From positions 1 to 64,000 of the forward strand of contig JALNYN010000002.1 of the NCBI GenBank assembly GCA_023229825.1: 64,000 nucleotides of DNA, written 5' to 3'. This DNA comes from Minisyncoccota bacterium (lineage in GTDB: Bacteria > Patescibacteriota > Minisyncoccia > Phycocordibacterales > CAIJYI01). The notes under the pieces are model-generated. The model saw nothing but the letters and a program-made list of their open reading frames with translations, did not search any database and was not told the origin of the DNA. Below, piece by piece: positions 51,123 to 59,757 of the stretch. The translations under genes were made by a program, and so were the position numbers. How positions within the stretch are numbered: the first letter of the stretch is position 1; the number at the start of each line of letters is the position of its first letter.

Positions 51123-54100
51123 TTAAATATACACCACCCTTCCTCTCGTTTCACCTTTCCTTTCCTCTATTTCCACCAGCTCCTCCGGTATATCATTCAA
51201 AAATTCCGATGGTACTGTCATGTTTCTTGAGCCAAAAACGGTTCGTACTGAGGCGTAGGTTAAAAACAGTCTTTGTTTTGCTCGCGTGATGGCGACATAA
51301 AAAAGCCGCCTCTCTTCTTCTTTGTGGTTCTGTGAATCGCCAGATTCTCCGAAACTTCGATGCGGGAAAAGTCCGTCTTCGAGTCCGGTAATGAAAACCG
51401 TTTCAAATTCCAATCCTTTTGACGCGTGCACGGTCATGAGACGGACGCGCGGTGTATCGATCTTTCCGTGCATGAGCGAATCTTGATCGCTTGCCAGAGC
51501 GGCATCTTCGAGGAGTTTCTGTATTCCCTCTTCCGGCGGATAGGCATCGTATTTTGAAGCCAGAGAAACTAATTCGTAGAGGTTCTCTATCCTTTCTTGC
51601 TCCTCTTCTCCTCCGAGCGATAACCCCTTTTCCATCCCCGTTTCTTTGAGAATATATTTTACCGTATCGCTCGGTTTTTTTTCGGCGGCGATAACCCGTA
51701 TTTTTTCAAGAAGCGCGAAAAAGTCAGAAACTTTTGTTTTTGCCGCCGCTGGGAGCATATCTCTTTGTCCGGCAAGGATCTTTTTCAGGGTGACTTCCCC
51801 GAGGCCTCTTGCTGGAACGTTTATGATGCGTTTCAGATCGAAAGCGCTTTCGGGATTGAATGCGGCGCGAAGATACGCAAGAACATCTTTCACCTCTTTT
51901 CTCTCAAAGAATTTTGTCCCGAGTACCTGATACGGAATGTCGGCGGACAGCATTGCCTCTTCGAGAGCGCGAGATTGATAATTGGCGCGAAAGAGCACGG
52001 CTATATTTTGGTAAGAAACTCCTTTTCTCACAAGTTCTCGCACTTTTTCGGCCACGAAAGAAGCCTCGTCATTTTCGTCGTACGCTTCATAAAGCGATAT
52101 TTGTTCTCCTCCCGGAATTTTGGTAAAGAGATTTTTTGGCACCCTCAGCTTATTTTTTTGAATGACGCTATTTGCCGCCGAAAGGATATTCTGTGTGGAG
52201 CGGTAATTTTCTTCAAGAAGAACGATCTTCGATCCGGGGTAATCTTTTTCAAAATGAATAATGTTTCTAATGTTAGCGCCTCGCCACGAATACACGCAAT
52301 TATGTACCGGTATGGAGTTAACAATATAGTTATGAGTTTTGGCAATATCAAGGTCATAGACCAATCCTTCATATTTTACCCGCTCTATCTTTTGAATTTC
52401 ATCAGTAATTATTTTTCCATTTTGAATGAGCGCAGTTTCCATTTTTTCCCGAAGGCTTGCCGCCGGAAAAAAATTAAATCTCCCTTTTTCCGTAAGGAGT
52501 GCGGTACGATTCAGGATAAGTTTGGGATTGATCGCAAGTATTTTTTGCGCGATATTTTCAGCTTCGCCATAATCCAACTTTGCGATTTCCAACCGCCAGT
52601 CGTCCCTTTTTCCTTTTCTTGTTTTAAAACCCGCCAATTCGAGTTTCTCTTTCAGTTTTTTGTCGGTTGTGTTGATGGAAACGCGGCTTAACCCGAATGG
52701 GTGCAAAACGCTTTTTCTTTTGTCACTGAACATGGTGAGTCGGACGTTGAGTCGATTGTTTTCCGTGTTCCCTTGCGTTGTTCCTTGCGGGGTGTAGTGT
52801 GGAAAATCAAATGAAAGTCCTGTTTCTTCAAAAAGTCGTTTCGCGTTTTTTTCCGTATCTATCATTCCAAATAAATCGTCAATCTGCTTTTGAGCAAGGG
52901 AGAGTTTTCTGCCGATCGTATGGAACACTATCGTTGGAATTCCGTAGAAAAAAGAATAATAGTTTTCCCATAAAATCGCCTCCGGTTTTGTTTCGCATAC
53001 TCTTATTACCCACATCCGATCCGCTTTTTCTTGATTGCTTCGCACCAAAAAACCGACCTTTACATCCCCGTTCCCGTTTCCCGGGACTCGTGCGCTTTTT
53101 ACCATGCCAACCCGAAATCCTTTCGTTCTTTTGTACATGAGATACACATAATATACGTTGTGTTGAAGTGAAAAACGGGAAAAGAAAATATGCTCGGGCG
53201 TCGTTTTTATTATTCTCCCGCTTTTTGTTGTGATTTTTATCATATCCCCGTCATATTTTTTCTCTATGACTCGCGTAACTTTTGAGAGGCAAACATCTCC
53301 GTTTCCGGCGGCGCTTTTTACTTCGTCGCCCGTCTTGATATCTTCTATTTTTTTCTCGCCATTTTTGACGGATACTCGCGTATTTTTCGGAAAACACTGG
53401 TCCCCATCGCCGACGACGCAGATGTTTCGGTCTTTTCCGGCGAGCAGTCTTGAAAGTTCGTATTGAACGGTATTCGTGTCTTGATATTCATCAATGTGCA
53501 CATAGCGCCACATTTCTTGGTATTTTTCACGGATAGCCTCGTTTTCGCGCAGGAGAAGCAGAGTTTTTAGGAGAAGATCATCAAAATCGAAAGCCGATGC
53601 TTTTTTTGTTCTTTTTTCGTAATCAAGCCACACTTCGGCGACGATGCGCGGGAAAAAAGCGGTGTTGGAATTCGCGTAAAAGGTCTCTGCTGAAACACAC
53701 TCTCCTTTTTGCCGCGAAATAATACTTTGTATCTTTTTCGGATCGAATTGCTTCGGATCGAGATTCCTTGCTTTTATGGCATCTTTGATAAGCGAACGAG
53801 AATCGTTTTGATCTAAGATCGTAAAGTGCTTCGGAAGGCCGAGCGCTTCGTTCTCTTTTCGAAGGATATATACTCCAAGCGAATGAAAGGTCCCGATAAA
53901 CGGTTCGTTGCCGTATCCGATGATATTTTCTTTTTGAAGGAGCGTGTTTATCCTTCCCCTCATCTCTTGCGCAGCTTTATTGGTGAATGTTACGGCGAGT
54001 ATTTGATGCGCGGGAACACCGCTTTGTATGAGCTGAATGATCCTGTGCGTCAAAGTTTTTGTTTTTCCGGCCCCCGCTCCGGCAACGATCAAAAGAGGGC

Positions 54101-54161
54101 CGTTTTTGTGAAGAACGGCCTCTTTTTGCGGTTCATTTAATCCTTCTGTGTAGTCATGCAT
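51123..54161 (-). CDS. uvrD: UvrD/PcrA-type DNA helicase containing an intein
   Basis: 1012 residues, including an intein of 366 residues. The helicase has Walker A AGAGAGKTKTLTHR (about 27-40), YVHIDEYQDTN (motif II), the motif III site GDGDQ-C-VYSWRGAN where the intein is inserted, NYRSTQNIL, and TVHASKGLEFETVFI. It is a superfamily 1A 3'-5' helicase used in repair and replication. The extein parts sum to about 646 residues, normal for a CPR UvrD. The +1 residue after the intein is Cys. Confidence 0.94.
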   Translation of the reverse strand: MHDYTEGLNEPQKEAVLHKNGPLLIVAGAGAGKTKTLTHRIIQLIQSGVPAHQILAVTFTNKAAQEMRGRINTLLQKENIIGYGNEPFIGTFHSLGVYILRKENEALGLPKHFTILDQNDSRSLIKDAIKARNLDPKQFDPKKIQSIISRQKGECVSAETFYANSNTAFFPRIVAEVWLDYEKRTKKASAFDFDDLLLKTLLLLRENEAIREKYQEMWRYVHIDEYQDTNTVQYELSRLLAGKDRNICVVGDGDQCFPKNTRVSVKNGEKKIEDIKTGDEVKSAAGNGDVCLSKVTRVIEKKYDGDMIKITTKSGRIIKTTPEHIFFSRFSLQHNVYYVYLMYKRTKGFRVGMVKSARVPGNGNGDVKVGFLVRSNQEKADRMWVIRVCETKPEAILWENYYSFFYGIPTIVFHTIGRKLSLAQKQIDDLFGMIDTEKNAKRLFEETGLSFDFPHYTPQGTTQGNTENNRLNVRLTMFSDKRKSVLHPFGLSRVSINTTDKKLKEKLELAGFKTRKGKRDDWRLEIAKLDYGEAENIAQKILAINPKLILNRTALLTEKGRFNFFPAASLREKMETALIQNGKIITDEIQKIERVKYEGLVYDLDIAKTHNYIVNSIPVHNCVYSWRGANIRNIIHFEKDYPGSKIVLLEENYRSTQNILSAANSVIQKNKLRVPKNLFTKIPGGEQISLYEAYDENDEASFVAEKVRELVRKGVSYQNIAVLFRANYQSRALEEAMLSADIPYQVLGTKFFERKEVKDVLAYLRAAFNPESAFDLKRIINVPARGLGEVTLKKILAGQRDMLPAAAKTKVSDFFALLEKIRVIAAEKKPSDTVKYILKETGMEKGLSLGGEEEQERIENLYELVSLASKYDAYPPEEGIQKLLEDAALASDQDSLMHGKIDTPRVRLMTVHASKGLEFETVFITGLEDGLFPHRSFGESGDSQNHKEEERRLFYVAITRAKQRLFLTYASVRTVFGSRNMTVPSEFLNDIPEELVEIEERKGETRGRVVYI
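52299..53396 (-). other. Intein in the UvrD motif III site
   Basis: Residue 256 of the host protein is Cys1 (CFPKNTRVSVKNGEKKIEDI); block B is TTPEHIFFSR with the Thr and His; the C terminus is NSIPVHN followed by the +1 Cys. The length, 366 residues, exceeds that of a mini-intein, so an additional domain of about 200 residues is present between the splicing blocks (LWENYYSFFYGIPTIV, ISLDTEKNAKRLFEE-like segments). No clear LAGLIDADG is visible, so a degenerate or unusual homing endonuclease is possible. Confidence 0.9.
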
Positions 54162-54221
54162 GGGAGTATGATAGCATACTTACGATTAAAGATTAAAGAT
54201 TATCGATTACCGATCACATAT

Positions 54222-54254
54222 AAAAAATGATCCGCCTTCTGCGGATCGTTTTTT
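54222..54254 (-). terminator. Terminator after the 490-residue protein gene
   Basis: AAATGATCCGC and GCGGATCGTTT pair around CTTCT with A/T runs on both sides. It lies inside a larger low-complexity inverted structure (54181-54283). Confidence 0.7.
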
Positions 54255-54263
54255 CTGGTCTCG

Positions 54264-55736
54264 TTAATCGGTAATCTTTAATCGGCCACCGCCCGTTGGC
54301 GGGGTCCCGCTCGCGAGCGGGATAATCCTTTTTAGCGCACTGATGAGATACTTATTTCCCCTGAATATCTTATCAAGGGTGAGAATATCTTTGGGGAGAA
54401 TATGGACCTGGCCTTTCTTCATCCCAAGTTCTTCGGGGTGATCGCCGGAAAGAGCGTTGAAGGCATCGTTCATGCTGTCGAGTATAAAGTTTTTCTGTCT
54501 GGGATCGAGAGTTTGGAATTTCTGAATATCCTCAAGCTTTGTTTCCAGGATCTTCCTGATAACGTCGCCTTCTTTTACGGTATAGGGTTCGCTAAGTTTT
54601 TGAAGCGATTCTTCCGGGGTTACGGGCTTATGATCCAAAGGTGATTCTTTTGTTTGCGTTTCTGGTCTTTCCGTTTGAGCGGCAGGTATCTTATCTTGAA
54701 CATCTGATGGTTTGGGTTCGTTTGGCGCGATAACTTCCTCGTTATTGTTCGTTCGCGGAGAAAGCCGTTGTTTTAACCATGCGAACGGAAAGCCGAGAAA
54801 TACTTTTGGCGATCCATCAGGTGTTTTATCGGGGGTCTTTGATTCCGGTTTTTCATCCATGCTCGATATTTTAGCCGTCTCTTTCTGTATTTCTTGAGTA
54901 ACGCGGTCTATTTTTTCCTTCACTTCCTCTATTTTTTGCGCATCAATTTTCGCTGCCTGAATATCGGAGGGTTTTTCTTTTGTTTCGCCGTCAGCGCTCT
55001 CTTTTTCGGCGGCTTTTACCGCCTCCGTATTTGTCTCTATTTTTTCCACAACTTTATCATCACCGATCTTCTTGTCCAGTTCAGAAAGCTCCGCCTGTAA
55101 CCGCTTGAGTTTATCGGACGGTGCACTATGCATTTTTTCATTAAGCTTTTTTTCTTCAAAGATCGCCACGCGCAGATACACCCGCTGTTTTCTCCAATCT
55201 TTCAAGAGTTCAGGGTCAGGGAGATCGATATTTGAGATCTTTTTATCATCAACTTTTGTTTGATCCGGTTCTTCGTTCGGAGTTTTGTCTCGAAGATCTT
55301 TCAGTTTTTGGATCAAATTCTGCGCCGTATCGTTCGGGTCAATATCATGATCCTTTACGATCTTTGTAAGCGTGTTGGACCTGAGGGGAGGGATCCTATC
55401 ATTATCTATATCGGTAAGAAGATGGTGTGCTTCATCCGTGATACCCGTTTCTGCCGATTTTTCGGGTTCTTTCCGGTAAAACTTCTTGAGTTCGCCCAGT
55501 ATTTGCTCGATCGCCGCTAAGACGGCTTCATCTGTGTCGAGAGCGACTGCTTCTTCAACGGATCTTGTCGTTTTCTCTATCTGCTCTTTTGCTGAAAAAT
55601 TATCGAAAAGAATATTTTCGATCTCTCCCATTTTTTTATTGATCGCGGACTCAAACTCTTCCGGTGTTTTCATTCCGAGATCTTTTTCCGTCGCGGATGT
55701 TTTATTGTCGGTCACTGGTTGTTGTTGGGTATCCAT
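54264..55736 (-). CDS. Large charged coiled-coil hypothetical protein with LysM-like motif
   Basis: 490 residues, no signal peptide. It is rich in Glu, Lys, Asp and Pro and has long helical segments (KLKRLQAELSELDKKIGDDK; KIEEVKEKIDRVTQEIQKE). One stretch, YTVKEGDVIRKILETKLE (about 400), resembles LysM. The last residues (IIPLASGTPPTGGGR) are encoded by the type D palindrome at 54286-54325, so the natural C terminus was extended or replaced by a repeat. The function is unknown. It is grouped with two other low-complexity genes. Confidence 0.65.
   Translation of the reverse strand: MDTQQQPVTDNKTSATEKDLGMKTPEEFESAINKKMGEIENILFDNFSAKEQIEKTTRSVEEAVALDTDEAVLAAIEQILGELKKFYRKEPEKSAETGITDEAHHLLTDIDNDRIPPLRSNTLTKIVKDHDIDPNDTAQNLIQKLKDLRDKTPNEEPDQTKVDDKKISNIDLPDPELLKDWRKQRVYLRVAIFEEKKLNEKMHSAPSDKLKRLQAELSELDKKIGDDKVVEKIETNTEAVKAAEKESADGETKEKPSDIQAAKIDAQKIEEVKEKIDRVTQEIQKETAKISSMDEKPESKTPDKTPDGSPKVFLGFPFAWLKQRLSPRTNNNEEVIAPNEPKPSDVQDKIPAAQTERPETQTKESPLDHKPVTPEESLQKLSEPYTVKEGDVIRKILETKLEDIQKFQTLDPRQKNFILDSMNDAFNALSGDHPEELGMKKGQVHILPKDILTLDKIFRGNKYLISALKRIIPLASGTPPTGGGRLKITD
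54286..54325. repeat. Type D palindrome forming the 3' end of a coding region
   Basis: CCACCGCCCGTTGGCGGGGT and CCCGCTCGCGAGCGGGAT. The same unit is nested in the type C copy at 43369-43404. Confidence 0.78.
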
Positions 55737-55772
55737 AGGATAATGAAAACTAATTATATTTTAGGATCTTTG

Positions 55773-56042
55773 TTAAAGACTTATTACTTTTACCGGACCA
55801 TCTTCTCCATTATCGGCTTGTTCATTTTTACTATTCTCGGTCGAGTTCGCCGGCAGATCTTCGGTTTCAATTTCAGGGTTTTCGCTGATAATCTCTATTC
55901 CATTTTCATGCAGAAGGTCTTTATGTAAAAAATCGATCTTTTCGTCTTTATTTTGCGGTTTTTTTTGCTCGGCAATAAGGTCGACCCCGAATTCGGAATA
56001 GGCGGGGTGTGATGATGGTTTTGTTATATCTTTGCTTGTCAT
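55773..56042 (-). CDS. Small acidic hypothetical protein
   Basis: 89 residues, soluble, acidic and disordered in appearance (ENPEIETEDLPANSTENSKN). It lies between two larger charged proteins, with eight bases to the next gene upstream, and is probably part of their operon. Confidence 0.5.
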   Translation of the reverse strand: MTSKDITKPSSHPAYSEFGVDLIAEQKKPQNKDEKIDFLHKDLLHENGIEIISENPEIETEDLPANSTENSKNEQADNGEDGPVKVISL

Positions 56043-56050
56043 GGTATGTT

Positions 56051-57358
56051 TTATGGCTGTTTGGTGTTTTCATTCACTCCCGCCCGGATTATCGCGGGGT
56101 ATATTCGTTTTATATAATCGAGAACCGACTCATAATCTTCCGGATCAGTGACGCTGCTGCTTCCAAGGGCGGTTTTTGCCTGCCATTTGAGCTTAATAAT
56201 ATAAGCCTGAAGGCGGTCTTTCCATAATTTATCGGGATCATTGATCGACACAACAGATAAAAGAAGCGTTTTTGCCGGCATTTTTTCCAGCGTCATCTTC
56301 GTCCTGTTTGAAGCATTTTCAAAGACTTCATGCATTTGTCCTTCAATGATCTTCGATTTCAGTATGTCGCCCATTTCATTTTCCTTCAGAGGTGCGACCG
56401 GATGAGGAAAAGGCGATCTTATCGGTTCATCGGGGATCGGATCGACAGGTACAGGCGTCTCCGTTTTTTTATTTTTTGACTCGTATCGAGGAAGGCGTAT
56501 CCGTTCCGGCTTGATCAGGGTTGGATCTTGAACCGGAGGTTTTGGTATTTCTGCCGCAAGTACTTTTGGAGTATCGGGAATTGTTTGAGTCGAAATATCC
56601 GCATTGTTTTGATGGTCCGGTTTTTTGGGTACCGGAATGAACAGAGACGGGCTGATATCTTTCGGCTCTTCCGGGGGCGGTATCGAAATATGTTCTGCCG
56701 GTTCAGACGGGATCTGACGGGGAAAGATCGGGGTTGTGGTCGGTTCCGGTTTTTTGGGCACCGGAAGCGTTTCGGTCTCCTCATGGGGCTTTTCAGGGAT
56801 CGCGCTAATGGGGTGCTCCGGTATGGCGCTCTTCGTTTCTTGCTTTTGCTCACTAGATATTTCATCGTTGATCCGCGTTGGAAGGACGGCTTCCGCAGCA
56901 CTTTCTTGTTTTTTGGGAATGGTGAGCTCGGTATCTTTTATTTCCAAAGGCGTTCTTCCGTCAGGGAATTCACCGAAGAATATCGCTCTGGTCCACATTT
57001 CGTTCTCTTGTTCTTCGTTGATCTTCGTTTTACTCTCATCGCTTTCAACTTTCAAGGCATAGCTGACAAAAGCGTTGGCATTTTCTTCGAAATGGGCTTT
57101 TACGTGATCGGGAAGAGTTTTTTTTCTGGGACGCGCTTCTCCCGGCACCTCCTGCATATCGCTGATAATGGAAACTTTACCATCCGACAAATTTTTAATA
57201 AATTCATTGGGTTTAGGGGTCTCTGGCAATAAAGGGTGTTCATTGCCGGCGAGAAGATTATCTTCCCGCATATTATCGATCGAGATAAGGGGATTTGCCG
57301 CCGCAGGACGGATGACTTGGCTGTCGCTATTCGATGTTGATGTAAAAGGGTTTGTCAC
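56051..57358 (-). CDS. Proline-rich hypothetical protein
   Basis: 435 residues, soluble. The middle (about 160-330) is a long Pro/Glu/Lys-rich region with repeated words such as PIPEKP, PVPKKPEP and IPVPKKPD, probably unfolded. The C-terminal about 110 residues (EMGDILKSKIIEGQMHEVFE...) look folded and helical. A role as a scaffold or in spanning an interface is a guess. Confidence 0.6.
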   Translation of the reverse strand: MTNPFTSTSNSDSQVIRPAAANPLISIDNMREDNLLAGNEHPLLPETPKPNEFIKNLSDGKVSIISDMQEVPGEARPRKKTLPDHVKAHFEENANAFVSYALKVESDESKTKINEEQENEMWTRAIFFGEFPDGRTPLEIKDTELTIPKKQESAAEAVLPTRINDEISSEQKQETKSAIPEHPISAIPEKPHEETETLPVPKKPEPTTTPIFPRQIPSEPAEHISIPPPEEPKDISPSLFIPVPKKPDHQNNADISTQTIPDTPKVLAAEIPKPPVQDPTLIKPERIRLPRYESKNKKTETPVPVDPIPDEPIRSPFPHPVAPLKENEMGDILKSKIIEGQMHEVFENASNRTKMTLEKMPAKTLLLSVVSINDPDKLWKDRLQAYIIKLKWQAKTALGSSSVTDPEDYESVLDYIKRIYPAIIRAGVNENTKQP

Positions 57359-57532
57359 AGAGTTTAAAAGTTATGTTGGACGCCTCATTTTCGGATGAGA
57401 GTTCCCTACATTATATATTTTACGCCTATGTTCCCGGGAACACAATTCATTTTATGTGTAAAACGTGCTCATCTTCAAATAAATGCTCATCTAAAAAGTC
57501 AAGAAAGTTTTCCACAGAATGAATATCATTTG

Positions 57533-57561
57533 TTGACTCGACTCCCCGTGTTTTTTATACT
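57533..57561 (+). promoter_or_regulatory. Strong promoter upstream of the LysM/M23 gene
   Basis: TTGACT (57533-57538) and TATACT (57556-57561) are 17 bases apart. An ATG at 57568 follows six bases later. The interval 57359-57532 is AT-rich and holds no gene that I can see. Confidence 0.6.
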
Positions 57562-57567
57562 GGTTTT

Positions 57568-57624
57568 ATGGTGGTAATGGCAGAATTGCGGGTACTATGC
57601 GCTATTCGCAAATGGTTGTTTTGA
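57568..57624 (+). CDS. Possible 18-residue leader peptide
   Basis: A leaderless ORF (MVVMAELRVLCAIRKWLF) begins right where transcription should start. It ends 116 bases before the peptidase gene and is in a different frame. It could be a regulatory leader, a vestige or chance. Confidence 0.25.
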   Translation: MVVMAELRVLCAIRKWLF

Positions 57625-57739
57625 CTAATAAAATAGGCTTATTTTCCTAAAAAAAATTAATTCTGATCCTGTATTTACTGACACGGTAAACGGATTACAT
57701 CATCGGAACAATAGCAACAGCAAAAAGTCCTTTTTCGGT

Positions 57740-58756
57740 ATGGGACTGTTTTTTGCCGTCTCCTTCGTTTGTATCTTCACCCTATTGGCGCCAGCTCATT
57801 ATACGAGAGCTTGCTGGCTTTTTTGCGGGGAGACCGTGATAGCGGAAACAGGGGGAGCAGGACGAGAGATAAATTCCCAGAACATGCTTCTTGCAGAGGC
57901 AACGCGCAACCCGAATTTAAACCAGGAAAATGACGAGATCGGATCGATCGCCGCAATGGAAGGCTCCGCCCTGTCCGCCGTGCGTTCCGTTTCTTCCGCC
58001 AATAGCGATAAACCGATCAATTCGGGGGATCAGATCAGCGTTTATGTCGTCAAAGAAGGCGATACCCTTTCTCAGATCGCCAAAATGTTCGGTGTGAGCG
58101 AAAACACCATTCGTTTCGCGAATGATATATCCAGAGGCGGATCGATCAGACCCGGACAACAACTTGTCATCTTGCCGGTATCCGGAATTCAATATACGAT
58201 CAAAAAAGGCGACACTATTAGTAAGATCGCGAAGAATTATTCTGCTGATGCTCAAGAAATTCGAGATTTTAATGGGATAGATGACGCTTCTCTTGCGATC
58301 GGCGATACTATTATCATACCGAACGGTGTTGAGGCGCCAAAACCGGCCTCGGTGGTTACTTCGGTGAAAAAATTCATCAGCAATATCATTTCTTCCGATT
58401 CCGGCGTGCAGACGAGCGGCTACTTCGTTCGTCCGGCAAAAGGCGGAAAAACACAAGGAATTCACGGACACAACGGAGTCGATTTCAGTGGAAGAGGCGG
58501 GCTATCCGTCGTCGCGGCCGCATCCGGAAAAGTGCTCATCAGCCTCAGTTCGGGATATAATGGAGGCTATGGTAAGTACGTCGTGATCGCGCACCCCAAT
58601 GGAACGCAAACACTCTACGCGCATCTTTCGGCCAATTTCGTTTCCGCCGGAGAATCAGTAACCCAAGGACAGCTGATCGGAAATATCGGCAATACCGGAT
58701 TATCGACCGGTCCCCATCTTCATTTTGAAGTTCGCGGAGCAAAAAATCCATTTTAA
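57740..58756 (+). CDS. Secreted LysM-M23 peptidoglycan endopeptidase
   Basis: 338 residues from ATG 57740. The N terminus MGLFFAVSFVCIFTLLAPAH is a signal peptide; the upstream frame is open for about 27 more codons without an ATG, so a non-ATG start is possible. Two LysM domains (YVVKEGDTLSQIAKMFGVSE, about 105-150; YTIKKGDTISKIAKNYSADA, about 152-200) bind glycan. The M23 domain (about 225-335) has HGHNGVDFSG, YVVIAHPNGTQTLYAHLSAN and HLHFEVRG. It cuts peptidoglycan during growth or division. The strong promoter lies 172 bases upstream of the ATG. A hairpin terminator follows. Confidence 0.93.
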   Translation: MGLFFAVSFVCIFTLLAPAHYTRACWLFCGETVIAETGGAGREINSQNMLLAEATRNPNLNQENDEIGSIAAMEGSALSAVRSVSSANSDKPINSGDQISVYVVKEGDTLSQIAKMFGVSENTIRFANDISRGGSIRPGQQLVILPVSGIQYTIKKGDTISKIAKNYSADAQEIRDFNGIDDASLAIGDTIIIPNGVEAPKPASVVTSVKKFISNIISSDSGVQTSGYFVRPAKGGKTQGIHGHNGVDFSGRGGLSVVAAASGKVLISLSSGYNGGYGKYVVIAHPNGTQTLYAHLSANFVSAGESVTQGQLIGNIGNTGLSTGPHLHFEVRGAKNPF

Positions 58757-58775
58757 AAAATGAAAGTTTATAAAA

Positions 58776-58808
58776 AAAGGCAAAACGATTATCGTTTTGC
58801 CTTTTTAT
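58776..58808. terminator. Bidirectional terminator after the LysM/M23 gene
   Basis: AAAAAGGCAAAACGAT pairs with ATCGTTTTGCCTTTTT. Confidence 0.88.
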
Positions 58809-58823
58809 GTTTATGCCCATATT

Positions 58824-59132
58824 TTAAAGCAAACCTTCTTTGTCTGCCAGCTTTTTGCGTTCCTTCATGTTTATTTTATTCTGGCGGTGAGAAAGCACCA
58901 TAAAGATCATACTGCATGGCACGACGGGTAAAAGTTCAAGCGTGCCATTGATCGCCGACATCGAGGTTGTTTTTCTCATGTCATACCCCACCAGCCAAAA
59001 CGACAGTTTCATAAGCGAAATATAAATAGTCCCCAGAATAGGAACAAGAATTCCTATCAAGTCGACAACAAATGCCACCATCATTCCTCCGGCAAAAGCC
59101 ATTCCTGACATTTCTTTTGTGCCTTCGTTCAT
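58824..59132 (-). CDS. Small membrane protein
   Basis: The start at 59132 (MNEGTKEMSGM) is preferred; the longer frame to 59150 adds six residues. About 102 residues with two hydrophobic stretches: FAGGMMVAFVVDLIGILVPI and the neighbouring LSFWLVGYDM, and a second around LELLPVVPCSMIFMVLSHRQ. A basic tail (KINMKERKKLADKEG) suggests that the C terminus is cytoplasmic. No known domain. Confidence 0.6.
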   Translation of the reverse strand: MNEGTKEMSGMAFAGGMMVAFVVDLIGILVPILGTIYISLMKLSFWLVGYDMRKTTSMSAINGTLELLPVVPCSMIFMVLSHRQNKINMKERKKLADKEGLL

Positions 59133-59198
59133 GTGATCATTATATACCAAAAGAAAGATGTCATGCTCTTTTAACTGGGGATATGTGCCTTCAATACA

Positions 59199-59227
59199 TT
59201 GATAATAAGGTGAAAGTCTGTTATTAT
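59199..59227 (+). promoter_or_regulatory. Promoter of the 127-residue protein gene
   Basis: TTGATA (59199-59204) and TATTAT (59222-59227) are 17 bases apart; a GGGGGAT sequence precedes the ATG, so this mRNA has a normal leader. Confidence 0.5.
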
Positions 59228-59264
59228 CGTTTCGGAGTGAAGGTGACTTTGAACGGGGGATGAT

Positions 59265-59648
59265 ATGGATGAATTATTGAAAGGCTTGGAAAAGATGTCT
59301 TCTTGGTGTGAATATGAGATCGGTATGGGAATTTTACTTGGTGTTGAACGAAGATCTTTGACCAAAAATGTTCTTTTTAGCGCGCAAAGAGCTTACCTTT
59401 TCGATGAAGACCAGAATAAGATAGGAGAGGTCGGTTATTGTGAAAATGAAAAACCGTTCGATCTGTTTCACTTCTCTACGTGGAGACGTTCTTGGGTGAT
59501 AGACGATGAAACGCTCATAGACGCGATACAACGCCTCGAAAAAGAGAATAGGAAGATCAAATATGTCGTGAGATTCCACTGCGAAGGCATCAACGCCCTC
59601 GAGCTTAGTGCGATCGGATTCTTTAGCGCTTGGGTCTACGAAATTTAA
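59265..59648 (+). CDS. Hypothetical cytoplasmic protein
   Basis: 127 residues, no signal or membrane segment. Features are LDKLEKM-like helices, SSWCEYEIGMGILLGVERRS, FDLFHFSTWRRSW and a Trp/Phe-rich C terminus (IGFFSAWVYEI). No family is recognised. GGGGG lies nine bases upstream of the ATG, and a terminator follows, so it is a single-gene unit. Confidence 0.6.
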   Translation: MDELLKGLEKMSSWCEYEIGMGILLGVERRSLTKNVLFSAQRAYLFDEDQNKIGEVGYCENEKPFDLFHFSTWRRSWVIDDETLIDAIQRLEKENRKIKYVVRFHCEGINALELSAIGFFSAWVYEI

Positions 59649-59666
59649 ACTTTTGTATAAATTCGG

Positions 59667-59694
59667 CTCCAACAAATGTTGGAGTCTTTTTTTG
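59667..59694 (+). terminator. Terminator after the 127-residue protein gene
   Basis: CTCCAACA and TGTTGGAG pair around AA, followed by TCTTTTTTT. Confidence 0.85.
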
Positions 59695-59757
59695 TGTTGA
59701 CAGAAGAAAGATAAAGTGTAACGTGGAACATAGAGATAAGCAAAAAGGAGGTATAAA

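Noticed and set aside
56528..57232. Plus-strand ORF of 234 residues opposite the proline-rich protein
   Set aside because: The product is Arg/Phe-rich, typical of an antisense frame of a Pro/Glu/Lys-rich gene.
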